From Prevotella sp. tc2-28 (lineage in GTDB: Bacteria > Bacteroidota > Bacteroidia > Bacteroidales > Bacteroidaceae), in NCBI RefSeq assembly GCF_900107705.1, contig NZ_FNRE01000008.1:1-64000 (forward strand): 64,000 nucleotides of DNA, read 5' to 3'. The notes under the pieces were generated by a model that made no database searches, had not been told where the DNA came from, and was given only the letters and a program-made list of their open reading frames with translations. Below are positions 44,420-52,587 of this stretch, one piece after another. The first letter of the stretch is position 1. Every line of letters starts with the position of its first letter. A program made the translations under genes and the position numbers.

Positions 44420-46882
44420 ATGCGACGAATGTTATTCATGGCCATTATGGCCATGTACCAGTGTGTGTGTTCGCTGGCTGTCAACGTAAGCAAATACGAT
44501 GCTGGCGGGGTGCCGGACATTCACCCGACGGGGTGGCTGCAGACCTTGCTGCAAAGACAGCACGACGGACTGACAGGGCACCCTGAGGCGCTGTCCTATC
44601 CCTATAATTCATGTCTGTGGGCGGGAGAGATTTCACGCTCTGACGAGAGTTATGGCGACAACTGGTGGCGCTATGAACAAACGGCATACTATACCGACGG
44701 TCTGCTGCGGCTGGGCTACGAGCTGAACGCCAGCGAGATGGTGAACAAGGCCATGGAGGGCATAGAATATACGCTGGCGAATGCTACCGATGCCGGTGTG
44801 CTGGGCAACAGATCGCTGACGGGCATCACATGGCCTATGTCGGTGTTCTTCCGCGTGCTGCAGGCGAAGTATGAGCATGATGGCGACCAGCGCATTCCGG
44901 CGGCTTTGGAGCGTCACTATCTGAACTTTACCGAAAAAGACCTGGCGGGAGGCATCGTTGGCGGACGGAATATCATGTCACTCGAAGGCATCTTGTGGAC
45001 CTATGGCAAGACCGGCAACGAGCAACTGCTGAAGTTGGCCGAGGATGCGTGGGCCATACAGGATAAGTTTGCGGTCGACGAGACGGCTATCACCAGCAGC
45101 GAACCGTTCTATATGCACAGCGTGACCTTCTGCGAGATGCTGAAACTGCCGCTGCTGCTGTATGCCTATACGGGAAAGACGAAGTACCTGGACCTGGCCA
45201 TCATGGCTGTGCGGAAACTGGAGCGTGAGTCAATGCTGCCAGACGGCGTACCGTCGAGCGCTGAGTTCCTCGTGGGAAACGATGTACATCATAGCCACGA
45301 GACCTGCGACGTGGTGGACCTGACATGGACCCTACACCACTACCTGGCTGTGACGGGCGAGGCAGAATGGGCTGACAAGATAGAGACGGCGGTGTACAAC
45401 GCCGGACTGGGCTCTATCACCAAGGACTTCCACACGCTGCAGTATTTCTCGTCAATCAACCAGTTTATCGCTACTGGCTCGTCAAACCACAACATCTACA
45501 AACATGGCTCCACGTGGATGGCCTATCGTCCGACACACGAGACGGAATGCTGCGCAGGCAACGTCAACCGCATGCTGCCCAACATGGTGAGCCGCATGTG
45601 GATGAAAGACAGCGAGGGTGGCGCCGTGGCTACGATATACGGGCCCAGCGAGGCCACCTTCACCACGGCACAGGGCAACCTGACCATCGCCTGTGCTACG
45701 GAATATCCCTTCGACGAGGTGCTCACATTCACCGTCAGCGGACAGGACGGCGCATCCATACCGCTGACACTACGCATTCCGACATGGTGCCAGCATGCCT
45801 CGATGACCATCAACGGAACAGCTGCTGACGTGGAACTGAAGGCGGGCACCTTCGTCCGACTGCCCGAGAAGGTGAAGAAAGGCGATGTCGTAGTGCTGAC
45901 GCTGCCGATGACCGTTGAGAAGAAACTGCTGGACGGACAGGGCATTTACTTCCAGCGCGGTCCGCTGCTCTTTGCCTATGCCATACCGCAGAAGATGGAG
46001 GAGGACACAAAGGTGTACGAGAACATGCACGGCAAGGTGTCGGAGAATCCTGACTTCAAAAGCTGGAACATCACGCCGACGGGAGACTTCAACTATGCCT
46101 ACGATGATGACGGAGCACAGATACATGTGAACCGCCCGACGGTGGAGAAGCCCAGCGGTGCCATCCCGTTCGACGCGCAATACACACCGGTCAGGCTGCA
46201 AGTTCCCGTCAGACAGATAGAATGGGAACTGGAGGAGAACAACTTCACGCCGCATCTGCCCGAACAGGGACACTTGACATTGCTGGGCGGTGAACGGAAA
46301 TACATAGAACTGGTGCCATACGGATGTACCGAACTGCGGCTGACGGTATTCCCTGACACAAAGGCCCAGCCAATGGAGCAATCCACACCTGACTACACCC
46401 GTCCGGCTGATGCCCCGGAATGCGTAAAGGTCGAAGACGGCCGCTACTGCGCCTACTTCGAACTGCCCCGCTTCTGCTGGGACGAGCCCGTTTGGTGCAA
46501 GGTGCGCAAGGCTGGCGACGACCATGTGAACCTGCATAGCAACATGGACGGAGACCCGTGCGTGATGGTAGGCACTACCGCCAACGGTCGCAAGATATGG
46601 AAATGGACAGGACCCGCCATCACGGAACCCTCACCAACGGAAATCATCTTCACCAACCACGACCTGCTGACGCAGATCATGCCTTTTGCCAATGGCGGCT
46701 ACTATAACTATGAGCGCCTGATGTACAAGGCAGGACAGGCCACACCGACTAGTGTGAAGACGCTAAAGGCAGGCCATAGCGTCGACAGCTACTATGACCT
46801 GCAGGGCCGCCGCATCAATGGCAAGCCCACGCAGCGCGGCGTCTATATCAAGAACGGCAAGAAAGTGGTGGTCACGATGTAA
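44420..46882 (+). CDS. exported beta-L-arabinofuranosidase (GH127/DUF1680 family) with C-terminal tag
   Basis: 820 aa from ATG 44420, with a signal peptide (MAIMAMYQCVCSLA). The (alpha/alpha)6 barrel has HETECCAGNVNRMLPNMVSRMW, where C377 or C378 is the catalytic cysteine of this family. A beta-sandwich region follows, then an added domain and a C-terminal tag (YDLQGRRINGKPTQRGVYIKNGKKVVV). It removes beta-L-arabinofuranose from plant glycans or glycoproteins outside the cytoplasm. GH146 is a close alternative. The start at 44300 in another reading would overlap the phosphorylase gene. Confidence 0.9.
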   Translation: MRRMLFMAIMAMYQCVCSLAVNVSKYDAGGVPDIHPTGWLQTLLQRQHDGLTGHPEALSYPYNSCLWAGEISRSDESYGDNWWRYEQTAYYTDGLLRLGYELNASEMVNKAMEGIEYTLANATDAGVLGNRSLTGITWPMSVFFRVLQAKYEHDGDQRIPAALERHYLNFTEKDLAGGIVGGRNIMSLEGILWTYGKTGNEQLLKLAEDAWAIQDKFAVDETAITSSEPFYMHSVTFCEMLKLPLLLYAYTGKTKYLDLAIMAVRKLERESMLPDGVPSSAEFLVGNDVHHSHETCDVVDLTWTLHHYLAVTGEAEWADKIETAVYNAGLGSITKDFHTLQYFSSINQFIATGSSNHNIYKHGSTWMAYRPTHETECCAGNVNRMLPNMVSRMWMKDSEGGAVATIYGPSEATFTTAQGNLTIACATEYPFDEVLTFTVSGQDGASIPLTLRIPTWCQHASMTINGTAADVELKAGTFVRLPEKVKKGDVVVLTLPMTVEKKLLDGQGIYFQRGPLLFAYAIPQKMEEDTKVYENMHGKVSENPDFKSWNITPTGDFNYAYDDDGAQIHVNRPTVEKPSGAIPFDAQYTPVRLQVPVRQIEWELEENNFTPHLPEQGHLTLLGGERKYIELVPYGCTELRLTVFPDTKAQPMEQSTPDYTRPADAPECVKVEDGRYCAYFELPRFCWDEPVWCKVRKAGDDHVNLHSNMDGDPCVMVGTTANGRKIWKWTGPAITEPSPTEIIFTNHDLLTQIMPFANGGYYNYERLMYKAGQATPTSVKTLKAGHSVDSYYDLQGRRINGKPTQRGVYIKNGKKVVVTM

Positions 46883-46902
46883 ACATACACAACGGTACTT
46901 AT

Positions 46903-46931
46903 GGCACAAATAAGAGTGCACAGCGGAACCG
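46903..46931. repeat. left half of a palindrome split by the IS element, with 18-bp direct repeat
   Basis: GGCACAAA (46903-46910) and GTGCACA (46916-46922) form the left arm. The 18-bp segment GAGTGCACAGCGGAACCG (46914-46931) recurs exactly at 48316-48333. Rejoined with 48334-48357, the arm pairs with TGTGCAC...TTTGTGCC. The original hairpin lay just downstream of the GH127 gene, where a terminator or REP element is expected. Confidence 0.75.
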
Positions 46932-46992
46932 CATTCTATGGTAAATTCCAAACATATTATGCGATTTAACTATATATTTAACATTTGAGTAT

Positions 46993-48033
46993 CTATGCAG
47001 CTGATTTATTTATCTGATAGACATAATCAGGGTTGTATTTTATTCTGTCTCTAACCATTGCTACAAGGGCGTGCAGCATCTTGTTCTTGATATTATTGTG
47101 AATCAACAGAGGATGCTTGCCACGCTCTATGAGGCGTTGATAGTAGTTGTGTATATTGATATCTGACTTGATAGCTGCTAATGCTGCTTGTGAGAGTAGT
47201 GACTTAATCATCCTGTTGGCAAACGGACTGACTTTTGGCCTGCTATTGACACTGGTTCCTGATTGCCGTCCAAATGGCGCTATACCATAATAGCAAGCTA
47301 TTTTGCGGGAATCCATATCAAACTTCTGGAAATTGTCCGTATAAACCATCAGGCACGTGGCATTCTGTACACCTATGCCTGGCATAGAAGTGATGATGTC
47401 AAAGATCTCCCTGAGTTCGTCATCAGCAGCAATAGTCTCTTTTATCTTCTGGTCGCATTTGTAAATGGCCTTGTTAATCTCCGTGATGAGATGCTTGCTA
47501 GTGAAGGACATGAATGCTCTCGCATCTGATTTCTCTTGTGTGAGCCGTTTCTCGTCTCTTCTGACGGTCAGTGCTACTTTTTGTCTTACAAGACTATGAC
47601 GATATAGAAAAACCTCTCTTAAGCATGTCAACGAGCTACTCTGAGGCTTGTGAAGTCTAATCTTGTCATAGTTACGCATAGCATATTCTGCAATAACCAT
47701 GGAGTCTGTTTTGTCATTCTTTGCCCGCAGAATACCTGCAGAGTGTTTGATCTTGTAGGCACACTCCAAGCACATATCGTAGCCAGAAGCATAGAGATAG
47801 TTGCTTAGACCAATACTGTAGGCACCAGTGTTCTCGCCACAGAAGATCCAGGTATCAATAGGTAGCCCCTCGGATTGGGCCTTCACCCACCTAACCAGAC
47901 GACGGAAGCCCGATGTCTTGTTGTCAAACACTTCGTGCATACTTGGAGCACATTCCTTCAGTCCCTCCGCTTTAATGAGGGTCGCATCAAACTTTTCCTT
48001 CGAGAAATCGATGCCAATAAAGATTTTTTTCAT
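46993..48033 (-). CDS. IS110 family transposase (DEDD and serine domains)
   Basis: 346 aa, full length. The N-terminal RuvC-like DEDD domain starts FIGIDFSKEKFDATL (first Asp), with FCGENTG supplying Glu and AKNDKTDSMVIAEY the last two Asp residues. A coiled linker follows, then the C-terminal Transposase_20 domain (ITSMPGIGVQNATCLMVYT, GRQSGTSVNSRPKVSPFANRM), which contains the nucleophilic serine region. This recombinase cuts and joins DNA with a bridge RNA. No frameshift or stop was seen, so the element may be active. Confidence 0.93.
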   Translation of the reverse strand: MKKIFIGIDFSKEKFDATLIKAEGLKECAPSMHEVFDNKTSGFRRLVRWVKAQSEGLPIDTWIFCGENTGAYSIGLSNYLYASGYDMCLECAYKIKHSAGILRAKNDKTDSMVIAEYAMRNYDKIRLHKPQSSSLTCLREVFLYRHSLVRQKVALTVRRDEKRLTQEKSDARAFMSFTSKHLITEINKAIYKCDQKIKETIAADDELREIFDIITSMPGIGVQNATCLMVYTDNFQKFDMDSRKIACYYGIAPFGRQSGTSVNSRPKVSPFANRMIKSLLSQAALAAIKSDINIHNYYQRLIERGKHPLLIHNNIKNKMLHALVAMVRDRIKYNPDYVYQINKSAA

Positions 48034-48044
48034 ACCTTTGTACC

Positions 48045-48222
48045 GTCTTTAATGAAGGAATTGGCCAATAGTTGTCTAGTCTTGGACTCTAAATAGGCTA
48101 CAGTGCCGCTGGCATTCTATCTGGACTTTGCAACTAAACAGGAAGGACTTAGGCGGTTCATAGACTCTAAGGACTTTTGACCCCGTGATAGTTTCCCTTT
48201 CCTGTCGGCCTTTTCCTCCTTC
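48045..48222 (-). ncRNA. candidate bridge RNA of the IS110 element
   Basis: A TACCTTTG box on the minus strand at 48229-48236 could start a transcript of about 180 nt that runs toward the transposase. Segments of it resemble the element's own ends: CCCCGTG at 48181-48187 recurs at the right terminus (48301-48307), and GCATTCTAT at 48112-48120 recurs at the left terminus (46931-46939). Donor guides of known bridge RNAs have this property. GACTCTAA occurs twice inside and in reverse complement at the terminus (48293-48300). Secondary structure was not computed. RNA ends are guesses. Confidence 0.4.
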
Positions 48223-48315
48223 TGACAACAAAGGTAAGGAATTGGCCGGTATTGAGCAAATTCTTCACTGATATTCTCTATCAGAATGCAAACTTAGAGT
48301 CCCCGTGTATGTTCC

Positions 48316-48357
48316 GAGTGCACAGCGGAACCGACCCTATTGTGCACTTTTTGTGCC
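48316..48357. repeat. right half of the split palindrome, with the second 18-bp direct repeat
   Basis: GAGTGCACAGCGGAACCG (48316-48333) is the second copy of the left repeat. It is followed by TGTGCAC and TTTGTGCC (48341-48357), which complement GGCACAAA and GTGCACA on the far side of the IS element. Confidence 0.75.
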
Positions 48358-48514
48358 ACAGGGTGAGTGACAACTAATGTCTGATGGCTGATTGACGAGG
48401 TAGATAGCCTGTGTGCGAACAACTAAAGGGATTAACTATTTTTTGCACATAATAGTGGGGTGACGATTAGGTCAGTCCATTATTTTTTTTAATTTTGCGT
48501 CCGCAAAAAAAGGC

Positions 48515-48537
48515 CACACCGTGCCAGGCACGATGTG
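48515..48537. repeat. REP-like palindrome 1 (CGTGCCAGGCACG core)
   Basis: An 11-bp inverted repeat with one mismatch around a central A. The core CGTGCCAGGCACG is close to that of the palindrome at 50201-50225, which lies on the other side of the DUF4143 ATPase gene. It is followed by (AATAACA)-type 7-bp repeats at about 48540-48565. Confidence 0.75.
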
Positions 48538-48626
48538 ACGAATAACAAATAACAAATAACAAAATAACTTTTCCTTTCTTTATTCTTACACTTTACGAAA
48601 AATATCACTATCTTTTCCTCTCTGAC

Positions 48627-48803
48627 ATGGAGAATATAAATGCTGTGCTCATTAACGACGGTATGCCACAGGGAGAACGGCTGGTGAAACTCAATCAGAT
48701 AGCTATCCAACAGATGCCGAACTGTCGTAATGATGCGTCATTGCTGATATATCATTTTAAATCCATTTCCAGAACCACTCAGCCAGAGGTGATGGACAAC
48801 TGA
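48627..48803 (+). pseudogene. possible 58-aa gene remnant
   Basis: An ATG-initiated frame reads MENINAVLINDGMPQGE then RLVKLNQIAIQQM, which looks like the start of a real protein, but it then loses that character and stops at 48803 after overlapping the tail of the ATPase gene. I think it is the 5' stub of a truncated gene; the family was not identified with confidence. Confidence 0.35.
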
Positions 48804-50070
48804 TCAACCCACCGTTTGACTGTAGATTAAGGAAAGAGAAGCGGATGCGGTGCAGAGGATGATATTTGTCGTTATACACACTCAGACTCCTCCCGCTGAT
48901 GCAGTTTTCTGCTTTTACCTCAATAGGAATAATCTCGTCCTTCCACTGAATCAGCAGTTCCAGTTCAGCCTTACTATCAGGCGACCAATAATTTGGCATT
49001 TGATTGTTCATCATCGGCATTAGCGATTGCAACACAGCATTCTCTGCCATAGCGCCCTTGAATTCTGTATAGTTGGAACTCGAATCCATGATGGTACTGG
49101 CAGGCAGATGAGCAAGCTGACGCAACAGGCCACAATCGCAGGCATATACCTTAAAGGCATCTGGCTCTTCATAGGCCTTCAACGGCATGCCTGGCTTGGA
49201 AACGTTGTTGATGCGATAAATCATGCCTGCATCTTCTAACCATAGCAACGAATCCTCATAATCTTTGGAGCGAGCCCCCGTCTTGATAACCTTGAATATG
49301 AACTTACGGTTCTCTTTACCCAACTGTGAAGGCAAGGAGTGCCAGATGGCACGAATACGTGGAATTTCACGTGGTTCCGCATACTTGGCAAAATCAAGTT
49401 CGTACAAATCCAAAATGCCTTGTAGGACATCGTCCACAGATTGCATTCCTTGATTGTTGAGCATGGCAACAACAGCTTCAGGCATTCCTCCGCATATCAT
49501 GTAACGGCGATATTCCAATTTCAGTTTGTTCAATATAATCTCAGGAAGATGGGCGGGCGATTCTATTCCTTCCACATATTCAAATGTCTGTTCATCACTG
49601 ACGCGCAGAAATTCCCTGAACGAGACAGGATACATTCTCATGACCCGAACCTTGCCTACGGGAACAGTCATCCTGCGCCTTTTGACAGCCACCCCAAGCA
49701 ATGAACCCGCAGCAATGATATGATATTGCGGGGCTTCCTCACAGAAATATTTGAGACTATTCAGAGCCTCCTCGCACTCCTGAATCTCGTCAAAAATAAG
49801 CAATGTCTTCCCTGCTATCAATGGAACATCACAATACAGAGCCAGTTCCTTGATAATGCGCTCAGGACTTTTTGAAACTTGAAAGACAGATTTTAGTTCT
49901 GGCTGTCGGTCGAAATCGAATCTGGCATATTGTTCAAAGCACTCCTTGCCAAAAGCTTCCATCACCCAGGTTTTCCCTATCTGACGAGCACCTTGTAACA
50001 GAATAGGCTTACGCTGTGGACTATCCTTCCACTGTTTAAAGTCTGCAATAATGTCTCTTCTTATATCCAT
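48757..50070 (-). CDS. AAA ATPase with DUF4143 domain
   Basis: 437 aa from the Met at 50070. A reading from 50133 begins inside the promoter. The N-terminal AAA_14 domain has Walker A GARQIGKTW (about residues 26-34) and Walker B TLLIFDEIQEC, then the sensor AGSLLG. The C-terminal DUF4143 region (KAYEEPDAFKVYACDCGLLRQLA) ends in a PD-(D/E)xK-like segment (ELELLIQWKDEIIPIEVKAENC). The family is common in accessory DNA of gut bacteria, with no settled function. It is bounded by two REP-like palindromes. Confidence 0.9.
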   Translation of the reverse strand: MDIRRDIIADFKQWKDSPQRKPILLQGARQIGKTWVMEAFGKECFEQYARFDFDRQPELKSVFQVSKSPERIIKELALYCDVPLIAGKTLLIFDEIQECEEALNSLKYFCEEAPQYHIIAAGSLLGVAVKRRRMTVPVGKVRVMRMYPVSFREFLRVSDEQTFEYVEGIESPAHLPEIILNKLKLEYRRYMICGGMPEAVVAMLNNQGMQSVDDVLQGILDLYELDFAKYAEPREIPRIRAIWHSLPSQLGKENRKFIFKVIKTGARSKDYEDSLLWLEDAGMIYRINNVSKPGMPLKAYEEPDAFKVYACDCGLLRQLAHLPASTIMDSSSNYTEFKGAMAENAVLQSLMPMMNNQMPNYWSPDSKAELELLIQWKDEIIPIEVKAENCISGRSLSVYNDKYHPLHRIRFSFLNLQSNGGLISCPSPLAEWFWKWI

Positions 50071-50130
50071 ACAAACACTTTTTACTGCCGATTTATGTGC
50101 GTTTATAACACTTTTCGGCACTTGTCGCTG

Positions 50131-50161
50131 CAAAGTTAAACATTATTTCTGAATATACAAA
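50131..50161 (-). promoter_or_regulatory. promoter of the DUF4143 ATPase gene
   Basis: On the minus strand: TTTG (50158-50161), 19 bases, TAACTTTG (50131-50138), then 60 nt to the ATG at 50070. Confidence 0.75.
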
Positions 50162-50200
50162 TAAAAACCAGATAAAATGAGCAAGAATGTCAACGGAGTG

Positions 50201-50225
50201 TCACACGGTGCCAGGCACGGTGTGA
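50201..50225. repeat. REP-like palindrome 2 (GGTGCCAGGCACG core)
   Basis: A 12-bp inverted repeat with one mismatch around a central A, close in sequence to the palindrome at 48515-48537. The coding remnant at 50227 begins exactly where the palindrome ends. Confidence 0.75.
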
Positions 50226-50226
50226 T

Positions 50227-50559
50227 AACAAACCCAAGCTGAGCCGCGAAGAGTTGGCCAACAAACGTGCGAAGGGCATCGCTAACCGACTGGCACTTGA
50301 CGGGCAGACCACAACGAAGTTCGTAACTACTTTTATGGACTACCAAAAGGAGGTGTGGGCACTGGGGGCCAGAGTGCGCAACAAGGATATGGCCGACAAG
50401 TCTGACGCAGAGGTGGAGCAGGCCATCAAACAGCGGGGAAATCGGTGTCGAAGAGAAGAAGAGTTGTTTCAGAAGTTTGTTACTATATTCGTTTATTTTT
50501 GCTCCTTTTATGTTCAAAAAGTTAGCAAAAAGTTATGTTTTACAACAAAAAACGACTAA
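50227..50559 (+). pseudogene. 5'-truncated remnant of a Spy/CpxP-like periplasmic protein gene
   Basis: From the palindrome onward the frame reads KPKLSREELANKRAKGIANR, then LALDGQTTTKFVTTFMDYQK and EVWALG. This resembles the helical LTxxQ/Spy-like proteins of Bacteroidales that follow a signal peptide. The signal peptide and start are missing (only a TTG at 50254), and the similarity ends after AIKQR, so the 3' part is also changed. It looks like a gene cut by the palindrome. Family assignment is from pattern memory. Confidence 0.5.
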
Positions 50560-50627
50560 CATAACAAAAATTGTTAGTAAATATACATTTTTGTTAGTAC
50601 ATATTGGCTCGTTTTTTACTACCTTTG
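50554..50627 (+). promoter_or_regulatory. promoter and candidate operator of the propeller/AraC regulator gene
   Basis: The -7 box TACCTTTG is at 50620-50627, and the ATG at 50651 follows by 23 nt. The upstream elements are GACTAACAT (50554-50562), TTAGTA (50574-50579) and TTGTTAGTA (50591-50599). The last TTAGTA ends exactly 20 nt before the -7 box and takes the place of the TTTG -33 box, suggesting an activator-dependent promoter. The same elements at the same spacing precede the surface-protein operon (52499-52573). Confidence 0.7.
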
Positions 50628-50650
50628 CACACAACATTAAAAATATACGC

Positions 50651-52486
50651 ATGAGAGTTGCACAAAAACTAAGGGTGACCGTCATGATGCTGTTAAGCGC
50701 AAGCCTGCAAGCGTGGGCTGATGGCGGTAGCGGTAGCGGGGAGTGCAAGATGGTAAAGATCGTAGCCGAACGATTGCCAGACCTGAGCATTCCCCGCCAC
50801 TCGCATTGTGCATTCTTCTCTCCGCAAGGCGAGCTGACGGTGGTGGGCGGCCATACAAAGGGTTTTGTGCCGACACCGACGGCGGAGTACCTGAAGGACG
50901 GCAAGTGGCAGGTGGTGCCGATGGTATATTGCCACGACGATGGTGTCTGCGTGCCGTTGCACACGGGCAAGGTACTGCTGGCAGGCGGCTACGAGAGGAA
51001 CCTGGGTATCGGTCAGACCTTCGAGGTGGAGATGTACGACCCGGCGACTCACAACTTCAACGGCTTTGGCTGTCTGGACAAGAGACGCACCCACGTGAGC
51101 GGCGTCGAACTGGCAAACGGCCAGGTGGTCATTTCGGGCAACTGGTATAACGAGGACGCCATAGCCACATGGAACGGCGGAATGTATTTCGAGAGCGTCA
51201 GCAAGGTGTCGGTGCCACGCAGCTCACCCTATCTGTTCCCCATTTCGGACGACAACATCATGGTAGTGGCTGACGAACAGGACAACTACGGAAAGCCCGT
51301 GGACGCAAGCATTGTGGACCGCATGAAGGGCGAGAGCTTCCGCGTGCCGCTGCTGGAGGAGTGGACCCCTATCCTACTTCACCACCAGACCCACGCCAAT
51401 GCCTGCGCGATAGGCGACCACCAATATCTGTTCCCCGTACACGACAAGTCTGGCCAGATGGCTATTATAGAGGTACGCGACACGGTATTCTCGCTACTGC
51501 CTACAGCCTGTCCCATACCGGTGCACACCAAGTTTGGCGAAATCGTCTGGTTTACGCAGATAATGGTTGACCGTGAGCACCAGTGTGCCTATATGATGGG
51601 CTTCAACGTCGAAGAGACAAAGAAGTTCGTGCTGGCCATCAACTACGCCGAGCATCCTGCCACCATGATGTGCTACTATACCGGCCAACGGATGGCGTCA
51701 AGTGTGACGCTGCCCGTGCTGACGCCCGACGGCAACCTGGTGATAACAGGCGGATTCGACAGCAACACCACGAACTTCGACCCCACGGCCGAGGTATGGC
51801 TATTCCCCCTAGCCAACAAAGAATTGCCCCAGGCAGCAATCAACACCACGTCGTCCAAGGATTACTATCCACTGATCGGTGCCGTCGTCCTGCTGATTCT
51901 TGTCGCAGGTGGATGGATTTACTGGAAGCGTTGTCACCGCAAGGCTACGCCCGAAGTGAAGGAAAGCCCGACAGAAGAGGCTACGCCTGAAGTGGAGGAA
52001 AGTGCGTCGGAAGAGGCTACGCCCGAAGTGGAGGAAAGCCCGACAGAAGAGGCTACGCCTGAAGTGGAGGAAAGTGCGTCGGAAGAGGCTAAACCCGTTA
52101 CCAGATCGCCACTCATGCCGAAAGAGGCAACCGACCAGTTGCTTCTGCGTATCCGACAGCATATGGACGAACAGCGTCCCTACCTTAACAGCGAGCTCAA
52201 GGTAAGGGACATAGCCAACTATCTGGGCACCAACAGCCGCTACATCTCCTACAGCATCAAGCGGGTCGAGCAGTGTACCTTCTCGGCGTACATCAACAAG
52301 CACCGCGTTGCCTATGCCCAGCAGCTGATACGTCGCCATCCCGACATCAAACTCACCGAGGTGTACCTCAAGTCCGGCTTCGCCAACGAGATATCTTTCT
52401 TCCGTACCTTCAAAGACATCACAGGTATGACGCCCAGCGAGTGGAAGGCGAAAGAGCTGGCAAACGAAAAGGGCGACGCTATCTAA
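50651..52486 (+). CDS. membrane-spanning regulator: periplasmic beta-propeller, acidic repeats, cytoplasmic AraC domain
   Basis: 611 aa from ATG 50651; the longer reading from 50477 crosses the promoter. A signal peptide (to about WA) is followed by a kelch/galactose-oxidase-like propeller (about 25-400; repeated blades with VVGGHTKG, LLAGGYERN, VISGNWYN, VITGGFDSN). One membrane helix (about 405-427) and a basic stop-transfer segment follow. Four 12-residue acidic repeats (433-480) join to an AraC-type double helix-turn-helix (about 500-605: IANYLGTNSRYISYSIKRVE, YLKSGFANEISFFRTFKDITGMTPSEW). It likely senses an extracellular ligand and controls the adjacent surface-protein operon and itself. 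Ligand unknown. Confidence 0.88.
   Translation: MRVAQKLRVTVMMLLSASLQAWADGGSGSGECKMVKIVAERLPDLSIPRHSHCAFFSPQGELTVVGGHTKGFVPTPTAEYLKDGKWQVVPMVYCHDDGVCVPLHTGKVLLAGGYERNLGIGQTFEVEMYDPATHNFNGFGCLDKRRTHVSGVELANGQVVISGNWYNEDAIATWNGGMYFESVSKVSVPRSSPYLFPISDDNIMVVADEQDNYGKPVDASIVDRMKGESFRVPLLEEWTPILLHHQTHANACAIGDHQYLFPVHDKSGQMAIIEVRDTVFSLLPTACPIPVHTKFGEIVWFTQIMVDREHQCAYMMGFNVEETKKFVLAINYAEHPATMMCYYTGQRMASSVTLPVLTPDGNLVITGGFDSNTTNFDPTAEVWLFPLANKELPQAAINTTSSKDYYPLIGAVVLLILVAGGWIYWKRCHRKATPEVKESPTEEATPEVEESASEEATPEVEESPTEEATPEVEESASEEAKPVTRSPLMPKEATDQLLLRIRQHMDEQRPYLNSELKVRDIANYLGTNSRYISYSIKRVEQCTFSAYINKHRVAYAQQLIRRHPDIKLTEVYLKSGFANEISFFRTFKDITGMTPSEWKAKELANEKGDAI
51947..52090 (+). repeat. four 36-bp tandem repeats encoding acidic 12-residue units
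   Basis: Units 51947-51982, 51983-52018, 52019-52054 and 52055-52090 encode TPEVxESPTEEA alternating with TPEVEESASEEA. Units 1 and 3, and 2 and 4, are nearly identical, so the array is a doubled 72-bp unit. It links the membrane helix to the DNA-binding domain and could vary in length between strains. Confidence 0.92.
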
Positions 52487-52498
52487 TTCCTGTTTTTT

Positions 52499-52573
52499 GA
52501 CTAACATTTTTTGACTTTTTAGTCGTTTTTCGAAAATTGTAAGTCACTTATGGTGGTTTTCTCCTTACCTTTG
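52499..52573 (+). promoter_or_regulatory. promoter and candidate operator of the surface-protein operon
   Basis: GACTAACAT (52499-52507), TTAGTC (52519-52524) and TTGTAAGTC (52537-52545) precede the -7 box TACCTTTG (52566-52573). Spacings match the regulator's own promoter (50554-50627) to within one base, and the last half-site ends 20 nt before the -7 box in both. GACTAA and TTAGTC also form an inverted repeat. Confidence 0.7.
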
Positions 52574-52587
52574 TGTTATTAATAAAA

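Larger units (their letters stand above)
46914..48333 (-). mobile_element. IS110-family insertion sequence
   Basis: About 1.4 kb between two 18-bp direct repeats (46914-46931 and 48316-48333), with no terminal inverted repeats, as expected for IS110. It contains one intact transposase gene, a short 3' end (about 60 bp) and a long 5' non-coding end (about 280 bp). Exact ends cannot be fixed, because IS110 elements recombine at a short core within such repeats. Confidence 0.85.

Noticed and set aside
48489..48710. 73-codon minus-strand frame after the IS element
   Set aside because: It covers the palindrome and AT-rich repeats, and its translation looks like random hydrophobic residues.
51947..52090. 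36-bp repeat as a possible CRISPR array
   Set aside because: Units are directly adjacent with no spacers and encode an in-frame acidic linker.
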